A program made the position numbers and the translations under genes. DNA of 33,137 bases. Source: Bacillota bacterium (GTDB taxonomy: Bacteria > Bacillota_A > Clostridia > Lachnospirales > Lachnospiraceae). Below the pieces are notes generated by a model. It worked only from the letters and a program-made list of their open reading frames with translations, was not told the origin of the DNA and ran no database searches. Location of the stretch: NCBI GenBank assembly GCA_023443625.1, contig JAEZTQ010000002.1:1-33137 (forward strand), written 5' to 3'. The number at the start of each line of letters is the position of its first letter. Position 1 is the first letter of the stretch. Of this stretch, positions 7,124 to 14,246 are shown piece by piece.

Positions 7124-8030
7124 CGATTTGACTTTTCCTGAGGATGAAACAGTTATTGATAAATGGTTACTAGAAAATAAGGATGTTGTTATATCTGAGC
7201 TTAAAGAATACTTTGAAGGTACATTAGATTTATGTGGTCCTGATGATAAAATCAATACCATACCAGCTAAAGAGTTATATGAAAAGGCAAGTGATAGTAT
7301 CTTTTCTTGTAAGGATGAAATTGCAGCATTCTTTTATGAAAAGCAGCATTGGGATAAGCACATAGCAGATAATGTAAATACTAGAAAGGCTTATATTAAA
7401 TCATCAAAAACTAAAGATGCAAGGGACAAAGCTTTTTCAAATGCTTATTTGGGCCTTCTACTTAAAAATGATGGTTACATGCCTTACGAAGATAAGGACG
7501 AACTTAAGAAATTTGTTTTTCTGGTAGTTAATAATGTGTCGCTTCATCGAATATTCAGTAAAAATAAAAACCATGAGGAAGAAACAGTATTTAAAGAATT
7601 TTATTTAATGAGCGAATTCATGGATGCTATTGGTTGCCTCACTCCAAATGAATTAATGCAGATATTCCCTATTAACAAAAAGTATGATGGGGCAAAATAT
7701 CAAAGCAAGGATTATTTTTATACTATAGAAGCTATTAAAAAACATGGTCCAGATAAGGTAATCGGAAAAGGTAATGCATTTAATTTCTTATGGGATTACT
7801 GCAACAATCAACTTAATCTATTCGTGGTAGAATACATGTCCGCAATGAGTAATCTTTATAAATTGCAGAGCGGCAAGGGTATCATGGAAGAATTTTTCGA
7901 AAAAAACGGTGTTGATACATATACTTACGACGATGTAGATGGTTATTTAATCAATAACCGTACAGGGCAAATCACAAAGACGTATAAATCCAAGAAACGC
8001 ATTTCAAGGCATTTTAAACGGGTTAAATAG
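7110..8030 (+). CDS. Hypothetical early phage protein (306 aa)
   Basis: Not recognised. A mostly helical, charged, soluble protein with no signal peptide or transmembrane segment. The C-terminus is strongly basic (KTYKSKKRISRHFKRVK), suggesting nucleic-acid contact. The start is set by GAGGAGGA eight bases upstream, inside the previous gene. An excisionase-like gene follows after 11 bases, so it belongs to the same early operon. No catalytic motif stands out. Confidence 0.8.
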   Translation: MGLNSDLTFPEDETVIDKWLLENKDVVISELKEYFEGTLDLCGPDDKINTIPAKELYEKASDSIFSCKDEIAAFFYEKQHWDKHIADNVNTRKAYIKSSKTKDARDKAFSNAYLGLLLKNDGYMPYEDKDELKKFVFLVVNNVSLHRIFSKNKNHEEETVFKEFYLMSEFMDAIGCLTPNELMQIFPINKKYDGAKYQSKDYFYTIEAIKKHGPDKVIGKGNAFNFLWDYCNNQLNLFVVEYMSAMSNLYKLQSGKGIMEEFFEKNGVDTYTYDDVDGYLINNRTGQITKTYKSKKRISRHFKRVK

Positions 8031-8041
8031 GAGGTGGGAAA

Positions 8042-8290
8042 GTGGCAGATATTGCACGTATGCGTACAGCGCACCAGGCAGCAGAGTATTTTAAGCAACA
8101 GGATCCGGAAACAAGTTTCACTGAATATCATATTAACCGGCTGATTAAATCGGGGACCATCCCGGTATTTCAATCCGGCCGCAGGAAGCTTATTAATTTG
8201 GACAAGCTTATTTCTTATCTTAATGGTGAGATTGAAAAGCCAGACACTGATACTAGCTATGGAAAAATCAGAAAGGTAAACGAAACATGA
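8042..8290 (+). CDS. Excisionase-like HTH DNA-binding protein
   Basis: An 82-residue protein with a MerR/excisionase-type winged helix: AHQAAEYFKQQ, YHINRLIKSGTIPVFQSGRRKLINLDKLISYL. The last part is the typical 'GxIP...GrrklI..dkLi.yL' wing. It starts at GTG 8042 behind GGAGGTGGG. Proteins of this type direct excision with the integrase or act as small regulators; its place among early rightward genes suits expression at induction. Which of the two roles applies cannot be told from sequence. Confidence 0.8.
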   Translation: MADIARMRTAHQAAEYFKQQDPETSFTEYHINRLIKSGTIPVFQSGRRKLINLDKLISYLNGEIEKPDTDTSYGKIRKVNET

Positions 8291-8295
8291 AAAAA

Positions 8296-8325
8296 GCTAT
8301 TGAATAAGTGGCGCTTATCAATAGC
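8296..8325 (+). promoter_or_regulatory. Strong intergenic hairpin 1
   Basis: GCTATTG-A-ATAAG pairs with CTTAT-CAATAGC: 12 bp with one bulged A and a 5-base loop. No T run follows, so it is not a standard terminator. Confidence 0.6.
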
Positions 8326-8348
8326 AAGTAACCCGATCACCCATTATG

Positions 8349-8391
8349 GCCGGAGTTATTATCTTTAATATAGCATAAGATAATCTCCGGC
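8349..8391 (+). promoter_or_regulatory. Strong intergenic hairpin 2
   Basis: GCCGGAG and ATTATCTT pair with AAGATAAT and CTCCGGC: 15 bp with a 2-base bulge and an 11-base loop, with no T run behind it. Together with hairpin 1 it fills most of the 124-bp gap before the 8415 gene, suggesting a structured leader, an RNA processing signal or a small RNA. Confidence 0.6.
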
Positions 8392-8414
8392 GCAAGAGAA
8401 AAGGAGAAAAGTGT

Positions 8415-8741
8415 ATGAGTTATGCAACGATTAACGACAAATTAAGGCTTATGTCATGCAGTATCAGTGATATGTCACAGGAAGTAAGGAAAGACTACAT
8501 AGAGCAGTTTAAGGATGATCACTTTGAAAATATGTCATTCTTCTATCTTGCCGGTAAAGATACCATAGTCCTTAATAAGGATCACTCAGACTATGAGTTC
8601 TATGTTTTTCTGGTTGAGAATTATCTTGAATTTGACGAAGAAAAGCGAAATATTTTAAGGGAACAATCACCGGAAACAATCAAGGATACTATTCAAAGTA
8701 TTGATGTAGTTATCAACCATAGAATGAAAGTGAGGGCTTAA
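8415..8741 (+). CDS. Hypothetical early phage protein (108 aa)
   Basis: Not recognised. A soluble, acidic-to-neutral protein, mostly helical (VRKDYIEQFKDDHFENMSFF; EFDEEKRNILREQSPETIKD). AAAGGAG precedes the start. It begins after the two-hairpin leader at 8296-8391 and is followed after two bases by the 8744 gene, so the two form a unit. Confidence 0.75.
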   Translation: MSYATINDKLRLMSCSISDMSQEVRKDYIEQFKDDHFENMSFFYLAGKDTIVLNKDHSDYEFYVFLVENYLEFDEEKRNILREQSPETIKDTIQSIDVVINHRMKVRA

Positions 8742-8743
8742 TT

Positions 8744-8962
8744 ATGGATAAGGATTTTATGGAATATGTGCATGCTCGTATTGAAAAGGCATTAACTGAG
8801 AATAGCGAATATGTGAGATTACAGCATGAATGTGTTGAAGCACAAAAGAATAAAGATACTGAATTAGCCAACGATATTAATGAGCGGATGGAAAGCATAG
8901 CAGAAGAATTATGCTATCTCAAAGGCTTTAATGATGCTATGCAACTTATGAAGTTAAAGTAG
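8744..8962 (+). CDS. Hypothetical phage protein (72 aa, helical)
   Basis: Not recognised. Almost entirely predicted helix with heptad-like charge patterning (ARIEKALTENSEYVRLQHE; NDINERMESIAEELCYLKGF), so a small coiled-coil or helical-hairpin protein is likely. GAGGG lies at the end of the preceding gene, whose stop is two bases before the start; translation is probably coupled. Confidence 0.75.
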   Translation: MDKDFMEYVHARIEKALTENSEYVRLQHECVEAQKNKDTELANDINERMESIAEELCYLKGFNDAMQLMKLK

Positions 8963-9006
8963 TTACTTGTATTGATTATGCAGTACCTACATAGGAGAGC
9001 AATTTT

Positions 9007-9831
9007 ATGTATTGTGTAATTCAAGAGATAGAACTTAAGAAACCTAATAAGAGGGGTCATCCCAAAGAGCTGATATCTGACTGTTTAAAAACAGGTACTT
9101 ACTGGCATCATTACAGTGAGGAATGCTTTGAGCGCCCAATTAAGAAAGCTTATAAAGTTAGTATACATATTAGCTACAGGGAAGCTGGAAAGGTTAAAAA
9201 GAAACAATATCCCCTCTGTACCATGCATTATTATGATATAGCAGATGGTTGGTTTAGTCTTTATGATTACTGCTCCAGGAAGATTGAAAATTTGGCCGAT
9301 AGCCTGGGGATAGATACTGGTGAGATTTATGATTTAGTCGAGGCAAAGCTAAGTCCATTAATTGATGCTATACAAAGCGAATTTCACGAGACCGAAGAAT
9401 ATAAAACCCATGAAGAGCATGAACGAATTACTACCCTATACGCTGCTAATAAAGCAAAGTTCAATGAAAAGTATGGATATGAAGGGCACAGCCATAAATA
9501 TGATGAAATTTACGACGTATTCGGCAATCTCATGAACAAGGTCAGGCTTGATGAAGTGGAAGAGAATTGTAAGTATCGACAAGAATACGAGGAAAAGAGT
9601 CGTAGTTACCAAAAAAAGTATTACAGTAACTACAGTAAATTCTTCTCTGGTGGCAGCAGTGGTAGTTACTCCGATAATATTTGCTGTAACCACAGCATAG
9701 AGGACAAGGAAACCTTAAAGCAATTTTACCGTGAATTATCTAAAAAATTTCATCCAGATGCAAACCCGGATAAAGATACATCAAAAGAAATGAAACTATT
9801 AAACCAATTAAAATCCGAATGGGATTTATAA
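9007..9831 (+). CDS. Phage protein with C-terminal J-domain (DnaJ-like)
   Basis: 274 residues. The last 45 (IEDKETLKQFYRELSKKFHPDAN...) form a J-domain core with the HPD tripeptide at 249-251 between helices II and III; it appears trimmed at helix IV. A Gly/Ser/Tyr-rich linker (about 205-225) joins it to an unrecognised N-terminal region (1-200) with a central acidic helical part. J-domains recruit and stimulate Hsp70 (DnaK), so the N-terminal region presumably selects a client, possibly a replication complex given the initiator and helicase genes just downstream (compare the chaperone requirement of lambda replication; inference). GGAGAG precedes the start. Confidence 0.8.
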   Translation: MYCVIQEIELKKPNKRGHPKELISDCLKTGTYWHHYSEECFERPIKKAYKVSIHISYREAGKVKKKQYPLCTMHYYDIADGWFSLYDYCSRKIENLADSLGIDTGEIYDLVEAKLSPLIDAIQSEFHETEEYKTHEEHERITTLYAANKAKFNEKYGYEGHSHKYDEIYDVFGNLMNKVRLDEVEENCKYRQEYEEKSRSYQKKYYSNYSKFFSGGSSGSYSDNICCNHSIEDKETLKQFYRELSKKFHPDANPDKDTSKEMKLLNQLKSEWDL

Positions 9832-9847
9832 GAAAGGGTGAATACTA

Positions 9848-10405
9848 TTGCAAAGCATAGAAAAAGCAATTATGAAGAGAACAAACATATTAGAACCCAG
9901 AATGAGTATTTTTAAAATATTAAAAAAAGAAGGGTTTGAACAATATGAAAAAATGGCATATGGACGTATATTAGAACGCCTTGATTCAGACCCTGAATAT
10001 AACAAAGATATATTTTTAGATTTAATAAATATAGACATTGAAGTGACAGTCTTTGGATTTCTTTTAATAAAGGACATTCTATTGAGCTATATGACTGAAG
10101 AAAAATACGAAGAGTACCTTTATCTCCTGCGATTACATACGGAGAGGGCTGAATACGGCAATAACATAATTAAACTGCTAAAGAATGCTAGTCGTAAACA
10201 ATTGAAAAATATGTTGTATGAAGTTAGCGAAGGTGAAGATGATGCCCGTATAGACATGTATGTTAAAGCCGAATTAAAAGCAAGATCATTAATAAATATC
10301 TTTGTTCTTCAGGCTAATAGCATCAGGTTTAACCTTGTTTTATTTTATCACAGCATAAAGATTAAACGACTCCTTAATTTGACGAATAGGCAACCTACTA
10401 CATAA
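9848..10405 (+). CDS. Hypothetical phage protein (185 aa)
   Basis: Not recognised. It starts at TTG 9848 behind AAAGGGTG; an ATG at 9872 is the alternative start. Helical and charged in the first 120 residues (FKILKKEGFEQYEKMAYGRI). The C-terminus has a short apolar stretch (NIFVLQANSIRFNLVLFYH) of insufficient clarity to call a membrane anchor. It lies between the J-domain gene and the replication initiator, 14 bases before the latter, so it probably belongs to the replication module. Confidence 0.7.
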   Translation: MQSIEKAIMKRTNILEPRMSIFKILKKEGFEQYEKMAYGRILERLDSDPEYNKDIFLDLINIDIEVTVFGFLLIKDILLSYMTEEKYEEYLYLLRLHTERAEYGNNIIKLLKNASRKQLKNMLYEVSEGEDDARIDMYVKAELKARSLINIFVLQANSIRFNLVLFYHSIKIKRLLNLTNRQPTT

Positions 10406-10418
10406 GGAAGGTGATGGA

Positions 10419-11198
10419 ATGGCCAATCCTCAAAATACAGGTCCTTTAATACCTGAGGGATATATTCTACTGTCAAGAAAAATTCTCAATAGTGGTATTT
10501 TCAATAAGCCTCATTTGTATATTAAGGTGTGGATTTATCTCCTAACAAAGGCACAGTATAAGGATTATAAGGACTTGAAAAGAGGGCAGTTATGGACGAG
10601 TATTCCAGAGATACAGGAAGCTTGTTCCTATACTGTCGGATATAGAAAAGAGACCCCTAGTTATAAGCAAGTCAGGGATGTAATTGAATGGTTAAGAAGT
10701 GAATCAAATGGTGCTTACGAAGGAAGCTATGACGGACAAACGAAGGTCACAATGATAGGAACTACGAAGGGCACACATGGACTACTCGTAACCATACATA
10801 ATTACAGCGTTTATCAAGACTCAAAGAACTACGAAGGGCAGGACGAAGGGCAGGACGAAAGAATTGCGAAGGAAAAAGCAAGGGCAGAATATAAACAAGA
10901 ATGTAAAAGAATGAATAATATATATAATGATCATTTTGATGCATTTTGGAATGCTTATCCTCGGAAAGTAGCAAAAGCAGCAGCGCAGAAAGCGTTCAAT
11001 AAGCTTAAGGTCAATGATGAAGTATTAGTATTAATGATATCAGCACTAGATAAGCAAAAGCAAAGTAAGCAATGGCAGGACAAGCAGTTCGTTCCTCATG
11101 CAACTACATGGCTTGCTCAGAGAAGATGGGAAGATGAAGAGAGTGAGCAAGAGCATACAAATTTAAACAGAACAGCTGATGGGACATTTAAGTTTTAA
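10419..11198 (+). CDS. Phage replication initiator (DnaD/lambda-O-like organisation)
   Basis: 259 residues. The N-terminal 115 look like a winged-helix initiator domain (GYILLSRKILNSGIFNKPHLYIKVWIYLL, LKRGQLWTSIPEIQEACSY). A basic/acidic linker follows, then a C-terminal domain (about 170-245; FWNAYPRKVAKAAAQKAFNKL ... FVPHATTWLAQRRWEDE) familiar from phage replisome-organiser proteins, thought to contact the helicase. The helicase gene follows two genes later. The coding sequence itself carries ACGAAGG repeats and an AT-rich stretch (see the origin entry), as in lambda O. GGAAGGTG precedes ATG 10419. Confidence 0.87.
   Translation: MANPQNTGPLIPEGYILLSRKILNSGIFNKPHLYIKVWIYLLTKAQYKDYKDLKRGQLWTSIPEIQEACSYTVGYRKETPSYKQVRDVIEWLRSESNGAYEGSYDGQTKVTMIGTTKGTHGLLVTIHNYSVYQDSKNYEGQDEGQDERIAKEKARAEYKQECKRMNNIYNDHFDAFWNAYPRKVAKAAAQKAFNKLKVNDEVLVLMISALDKQKQSKQWQDKQFVPHATTWLAQRRWEDEESEQEHTNLNRTADGTFKF
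10717..10945. other. Candidate phage replication origin (iterons plus AT-rich unwinding region)
   Basis: ACGAAGG occurs at 10717, 10740, 10764, 10831 and 10843, with near copies at 10855 (ACGAAAG) and 10866 (GCGAAGG). Spacings are 23, 24, 67, 12, 12 and 11 bases, close to whole helical turns. The copies fall in more than one reading frame of the initiator gene, so protein repetition does not explain them. An AT-rich tract (10915-10945) follows on the 3' side. Iterons inside the initiator gene followed by an AT-rich region is the lambda-type origin layout. Confidence 0.65.
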
Positions 11199-11209
11199 GA
11201 AGGTGACTT

Positions 11210-11590
11210 ATGCCAAATAAACGATCATTTTATGAAAGCATTAATGTAAATAGCATATTTGACACTGATTTTTACAAAAAAGTTTATGGCTATTCTGTAT
11301 GTGACAAGCAATTCTTGGACACAGTAGGAACCAAATTGATTAATATGGGCCGAAAGGATGTTATAGTAGCTTATAATCAATGGTTTGCAGAATGGAAGCG
11401 TGAGCAGGAATTACAGTTAAAGAAGGTAGCTGAATGGTATCTCAAAGAGTCGGATAGGCAATTTAAAGAACAGATAAGTATACAACGGGAGGAGGGACTT
11501 CAGGAATGCAAGCAGAAGAAGATAGAGCTTTTAAAGAAGAAAAAAACACTTTTATTGATGAAGAAATCTATGCAATTGATCAAGAATTAG
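11210..11590 (+). CDS. Hypothetical protein preceding helicase (126 aa)
   Basis: Not recognised. A helical, charged protein (VAYNQWFAEWKREQELQLKK; DRQFKEQISIQREEGLQECK) ending in a Lys/Leu run. The last 85 bases overlap the start of the helicase gene in another frame, and the Lys/Leu tail is probably a by-product of that overlap. AGAAGGTGAC precedes the start. Position suggests a helicase loader or accessory factor; this is inference. Confidence 0.65.
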   Translation: MPNKRSFYESINVNSIFDTDFYKKVYGYSVCDKQFLDTVGTKLINMGRKDVIVAYNQWFAEWKREQELQLKKVAEWYLKESDRQFKEQISIQREEGLQECKQKKIELLKKKKTLLLMKKSMQLIKN

Positions 11591-12651
11591 AGAAACTCTC
11601 CAAAGGAAATCAATATGAGATACCCCGTGAAAATAGAAACCAAAAAACAGATATTAAGACAGCCATTGGCTTACGGGCTGAGGACAGTAAAAAGCTTGTT
11701 GGACCTGCTTTCCTCTCTCCAATGCAAATAAAAAAACCCAAGAGAGATTTAAGTAAAATTATACCAAGTGGCATTGATAAGCTGGATAAGCGCATAATTG
11801 GTTTTAACCCAAGAGAGTTGAGTATATGGTCTGGAAGTAATGGATCAGGTAAATCTAGTATTCTATCGCAGTTAGCTTTAAATAGTCTTGATAATAATTT
11901 CAATGTAGCTATGTTTTCTGGTGAATTAATGGCTGATAGGGTTTTAGATTGGATCCATTTACAGGCTGCGGGAAAAAATTATGTAAGATCAACTCAATAT
12001 GAGAAATATTATACCGTGCCAGGGGAAATTGCTCATAGAGTAAACAAATGGATGGATCAGAAACTGTTTATCTATAACAATGATTTAGGAACCGATGTAA
12101 TAAAAGTAGTAAGAGCAATTCGAGAATGTATAGAGAAATACCATATCAGTATGATTGTTATTGATAATATGATGAGTCTCGATCTTGCTAACGTAAGTGG
12201 TGAAAAGTATGAAAAGCAGACAAGTCTTGTATTGGCTTTATGTGAATTAACCAAACAAAGCAATGTACATATTCACTTCGTAGCTCATCCACGTAAATCA
12301 TTAGGTTTCCTTAGAAAGAATGATATATCTGGTACAGCAGACATTACAAATGCGGCTGACAACGTGTTCATAGTGCATAGGGTGAATACGGATTTTAAGC
12401 GCTCTATAAAATCAGATTTAGGAATTAAAGATGATAATGAATTGTTTGGCTACTCAAACGTAATTGAGGTATGTAAAAACAGGGACCTTGGCATCGCTGA
12501 TGAATTTATCGGTCTACATTTTGAAAGCGAAAGCAAAAGGTTTCTAAATTACACCGGCGAGAATAATCGTTATGGATGGGAAGCAAACAAGATCGGCTTT
12601 TTAGATGTTGCTGACTTAAAAGATACTCCATTCGGAAAGGAAGATGATTAA
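11506..12651 (+). CDS. DnaB-like replicative helicase (RecA-fold ATPase)
   Basis: 381 residues with a RecA/DnaB C-terminal-type motor: Walker A GSNGSGKSS (110-118), Walker B MIVIDN (216-221) and a following HFVAHPRK motif (258-264) as in DnaB/Twinkle helicases. The N-terminal 70 residues are helical and unlike the DnaB N-domain, so it is a shortened phage version. Expected role: unwinding DNA at the phage fork after loading by the initiator. The start at 11506 is supported by GGGAGGAGGG nine bases upstream, although it lies inside the previous gene. Its stop overlaps the next start (TAATG). Confidence 0.88.
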   Translation: MQAEEDRAFKEEKNTFIDEEIYAIDQELEKLSKGNQYEIPRENRNQKTDIKTAIGLRAEDSKKLVGPAFLSPMQIKKPKRDLSKIIPSGIDKLDKRIIGFNPRELSIWSGSNGSGKSSILSQLALNSLDNNFNVAMFSGELMADRVLDWIHLQAAGKNYVRSTQYEKYYTVPGEIAHRVNKWMDQKLFIYNNDLGTDVIKVVRAIRECIEKYHISMIVIDNMMSLDLANVSGEKYEKQTSLVLALCELTKQSNVHIHFVAHPRKSLGFLRKNDISGTADITNAADNVFIVHRVNTDFKRSIKSDLGIKDDNELFGYSNVIEVCKNRDLGIADEFIGLHFESESKRFLNYTGENNRYGWEANKIGFLDVADLKDTPFGKEDD

Positions 12652-12872
12652 TGGCTTCAGTTACCAATAAAGAAATACCTGACGAATTTAATTTGTTTGG
12701 GGAGATATTCACAATGTATAAAAAATTTTATCATCCTGAGGACAATAAAGACTATTGGAGTGCATTGATCGAAAATTCTCATGAAATCAGTAATAAATAT
12801 AATACAGAATTAGCAAGGGATTTATGCTTGGTGGTTATAGACGAGTTAGAAAGAAAACGGAGGGATACGTAG
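12651..12872 (+). CDS. Hypothetical protein after helicase (73 aa)
   Basis: Not recognised. A small soluble helical protein (KYNTELARDLCLVVIDELERKRRDT). It starts on the A of the helicase stop (TAATG), so translation is coupled. An excellent ribosome binding site (GGAGGG, 12860-12865) lies at its end, in front of a GTG that now opens only a remnant. Confidence 0.7.
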   Translation: MASVTNKEIPDEFNLFGEIFTMYKKFYHPEDNKDYWSALIENSHEISNKYNTELARDLCLVVIDELERKRRDT

Positions 12873-13063
12873 TGAATATTTTAAGAGAAAGGGATATAAA
12901 AAGGCTGTCCCCGAAGAGACAGCCAAGTAAGTTAATATTAATAATATACAGCTCCATATTTCTCAACATATACATTAGACAATGCATTGAACGAAAAGAA
13001 ATAGGTATCGTCAGTAGCTTGCGCAGGAATACTTATTGTTGTACCCGTGACATTCGCTGTTGA
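12872..13063 (+). pseudogene. Start of a truncated downstream gene, interrupted by the inverted insert
   Basis: GTG 12872 has a strong GGAGGG site eight bases upstream and overlaps the preceding stop (TAGTG). It encodes a plausible start (MNILRERDIKRLS) for about 10-15 residues, then runs through the terminator hairpin and antisense through the 12938-13390 gene until a stop at 13063. The simplest reading is an early-operon gene cut off when the inverted secreted-protein cassette was inserted. No matching 3' part was identified. Confidence 0.35.
12896..12924 (-). terminator. Terminator of the secreted-protein gene
   Basis: On the minus strand GGCTGTC-TCTTCGGG-GACAGCC (7-bp perfect stem) is followed by TTTTTAT. 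It ends the 13390-12938 transcript. Confidence 0.8.
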
Positions 13064-13390
13064 TGTAAATAATTCATCGTATATAATTCCTTTATTCACG
13101 CTTATAACTATTATCCTAACCGTCATATCAGAATCAGTCAAGAAAAAATGTGGATAAAAAGCTTTTCCAGCCTTAATATTCCATCCACCATGTGAAGTAG
13201 CCGTGTCTTGTAGCAAATGCAAGGAGCCGCCGCTTACGAAATATGGATCAGGCTGATATTCATACATCTTACATTCATCAGTAGTATAATACAAGACTGG
13301 CTGAGAAGCTGCAAACACTGTGGTTGACGGAGCTAAAAACAATACTATGACTAAAGCTAATACAGTAACTTTTTTAAATATTTTCTTCAT
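12938..13390 (-). CDS. Secreted protein of unknown function (inverted accessory gene)
   Basis: 150 residues with a clear Sec signal peptide: basic MKKIFKK, apolar core VTVLALVIVLFL, and a likely cleavage after FAA (about residue 29). The mature part is about 120 residues, rich in Ser/Thr/Tyr/Val and probably beta-structured, with a single Cys; no lipobox or enzymatic motif was recognised. The gene opposes its rightward neighbours and has its own promoter candidate and terminator, the form of a 'moron' expressed from the prophage. AAGGAAGG precedes the start. A change to the host envelope or surroundings is a reasonable guess only. Confidence 0.85.
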   Translation of the reverse strand: MKKIFKKVTVLALVIVLFLAPSTTVFAASQPVLYYTTDECKMYEYQPDPYFVSGGSLHLLQDTATSHGGWNIKAGKAFYPHFFLTDSDMTVRIIVISVNKGIIYDELFTSTANVTGTTISIPAQATDDTYFFSFNALSNVYVEKYGAVYY

Positions 13391-13410
13391 AATGTGTACC
13401 TTCCTTTCTT

Positions 13411-13424
13411 TTTCTCATGAGAAA
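13411..13424. repeat. Perfect palindrome in the leader of the secreted-protein gene
   Basis: TTTCTCATGAGAAA is a perfect 14-bp palindrome between the promoter candidate and the ribosome binding site; a possible operator. Confidence 0.5.
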
Positions 13425-13452
13425 TATGCAAATGGAAAATAGTTACAACATA

Positions 13453-13481
13453 ATAGTACAACAATATACAAAAATTAACAA
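13453..13481 (-). promoter_or_regulatory. Promoter candidate for the secreted-protein gene
   Basis: Minus strand TTGTTA (13481-13476), 17-base spacer, TACTAT (13458-13453), about 60 bases before the start codon. Confidence 0.45.
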
Positions 13482-13491
13482 GTAAAAACAT

Positions 13492-13507
13492 TACAAATAT
13501 ATTTGTA
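13492..13507. repeat. Perfect AT-rich palindrome upstream of the secreted-protein promoter
   Basis: TACAAATATATTTGTA, a perfect 16-bp palindrome just upstream of the promoter candidate and in front of the late-regulator gene. It could be a regulator site for either direction. Nothing else gene-like is seen in 13391-13575. Confidence 0.5.
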
Positions 13508-13575
13508 CAAACTTTACAAAACTGTAGAGTAAAGTAAAAGTTTAATTAATTAACTAAAAAAAGGGGGGATGCCTA

Positions 13576-13980
13576 TTGACTAAAGAAGAATTAAAGCAGA
13601 TTTATTACCTCAATAAGGAAGCTAGGATGTGGCAAAAAGAACTTGAAAAGCTACAATGTAAGTCTCTTATAAAGGGACAGGAAATCACTGGCATGCCTTT
13701 TGTCGGGGGAACATCGGACAAGGTAGGGGATTTGGCTTCACAGATATATGATACTGAAATAGTTATCAAGGGAATACTTGCAAGGATACAGATAAGTCGG
13801 AGGAAGATTATAGAGTACATAGAGAGCATCAATGATAGCACCACAAGGCAGATAGTTTTCCTTAAATGCATATCTAATTTCGATTGGTACCAAATAGCCA
13901 AGGAATTAGGAGAAGGGTATACAGCAGAGGCAGTAAAGCAAGTATACTATAGGAGGTTAAGAAAGGATGGAATAAACTAA
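13576..13980 (+). CDS. ArpU/RinA-like late transcription regulator (sigma-70 region 4-like)
   Basis: 134 residues. The N-terminal half is helical (KEELKQIYYLNKEARMWQKEL); the C-terminal half has a sigma-70 region-4-like helix-turn-helix (STTRQIVFLKCISNFDWYQIAKELGEGYTAEAVKQVYYRRLRK). Proteins of this size in this position, just before the packaging genes, control late transcription in many Firmicute phages. TTG 13576 is the start, behind GGGGGG; the ATG seven bases earlier is closed after four codons. Two direct GTGTCACT repeats follow its stop. Assignment is by architecture; the exact family was not confirmed. Confidence 0.8.
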   Translation: MTKEELKQIYYLNKEARMWQKELEKLQCKSLIKGQEITGMPFVGGTSDKVGDLASQIYDTEIVIKGILARIQISRRKIIEYIESINDSTTRQIVFLKCISNFDWYQIAKELGEGYTAEAVKQVYYRRLRKDGIN

Positions 13981-13981
13981 A

Positions 13982-13999
13982 GTGTCACTCCGTGTCACT
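13982..13999. promoter_or_regulatory. Tandem GTGTCACT repeats, candidate late-regulator site
   Basis: GTGTCACT at 13982-13989 and 13992-13999, exactly 10 bp (one helical turn) apart, right behind the late-regulator gene and before a T/A-rich stretch. A site bound by that protein to start late transcription is plausible. Confidence 0.45.
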
Positions 14000-14085
14000 A
14001 TTATATGTGATAATATGATGAAGTAGATAAATGTCATCGAACAGTTATCATAAAACATTGCTCTTCCTCCATTTATATGTTCCCC

Positions 14086-14131
14086 TAAAAAGGCATTCGG
14101 TGTCCGGCACGTCCGATTGGGTGCCTTTTAA
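14086..14131 (+). terminator. Hairpin terminator candidate
   Basis: AAAAGGCA pairs with TGCCTTTT across a long, partly structured loop. It is the first of three hairpins between the late regulator and the 14349 gene; there is no gene in 13981-14348. Confidence 0.5.
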
Positions 14132-14187
14132 CAAATATCAGAGCCAATAAGGCCATAAGATAATATAAAGCCTATGAGAGTATAGGT

Positions 14188-14219
14188 AGAGCATCTTATC
14201 AATGATAGGGTGCTCTTTA
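14188..14219 (+). terminator. Hairpin terminator candidate
   Basis: AGAGCATC pairs with GGTGCTCT (8 bp, one G-U), with a second short helix in the loop, followed only by TTTA. Weak as a terminator. Confidence 0.45.
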
Positions 14220-14246
14220 ATGATAATCCTTTAATTGCCCTCCTTG

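Noticed and set aside
12824..12871. Upstream extension of the 12872 frame
   Set aside because: This part only shadows the end of the 73-aa gene; the GTG at 12872 has the real ribosome site.
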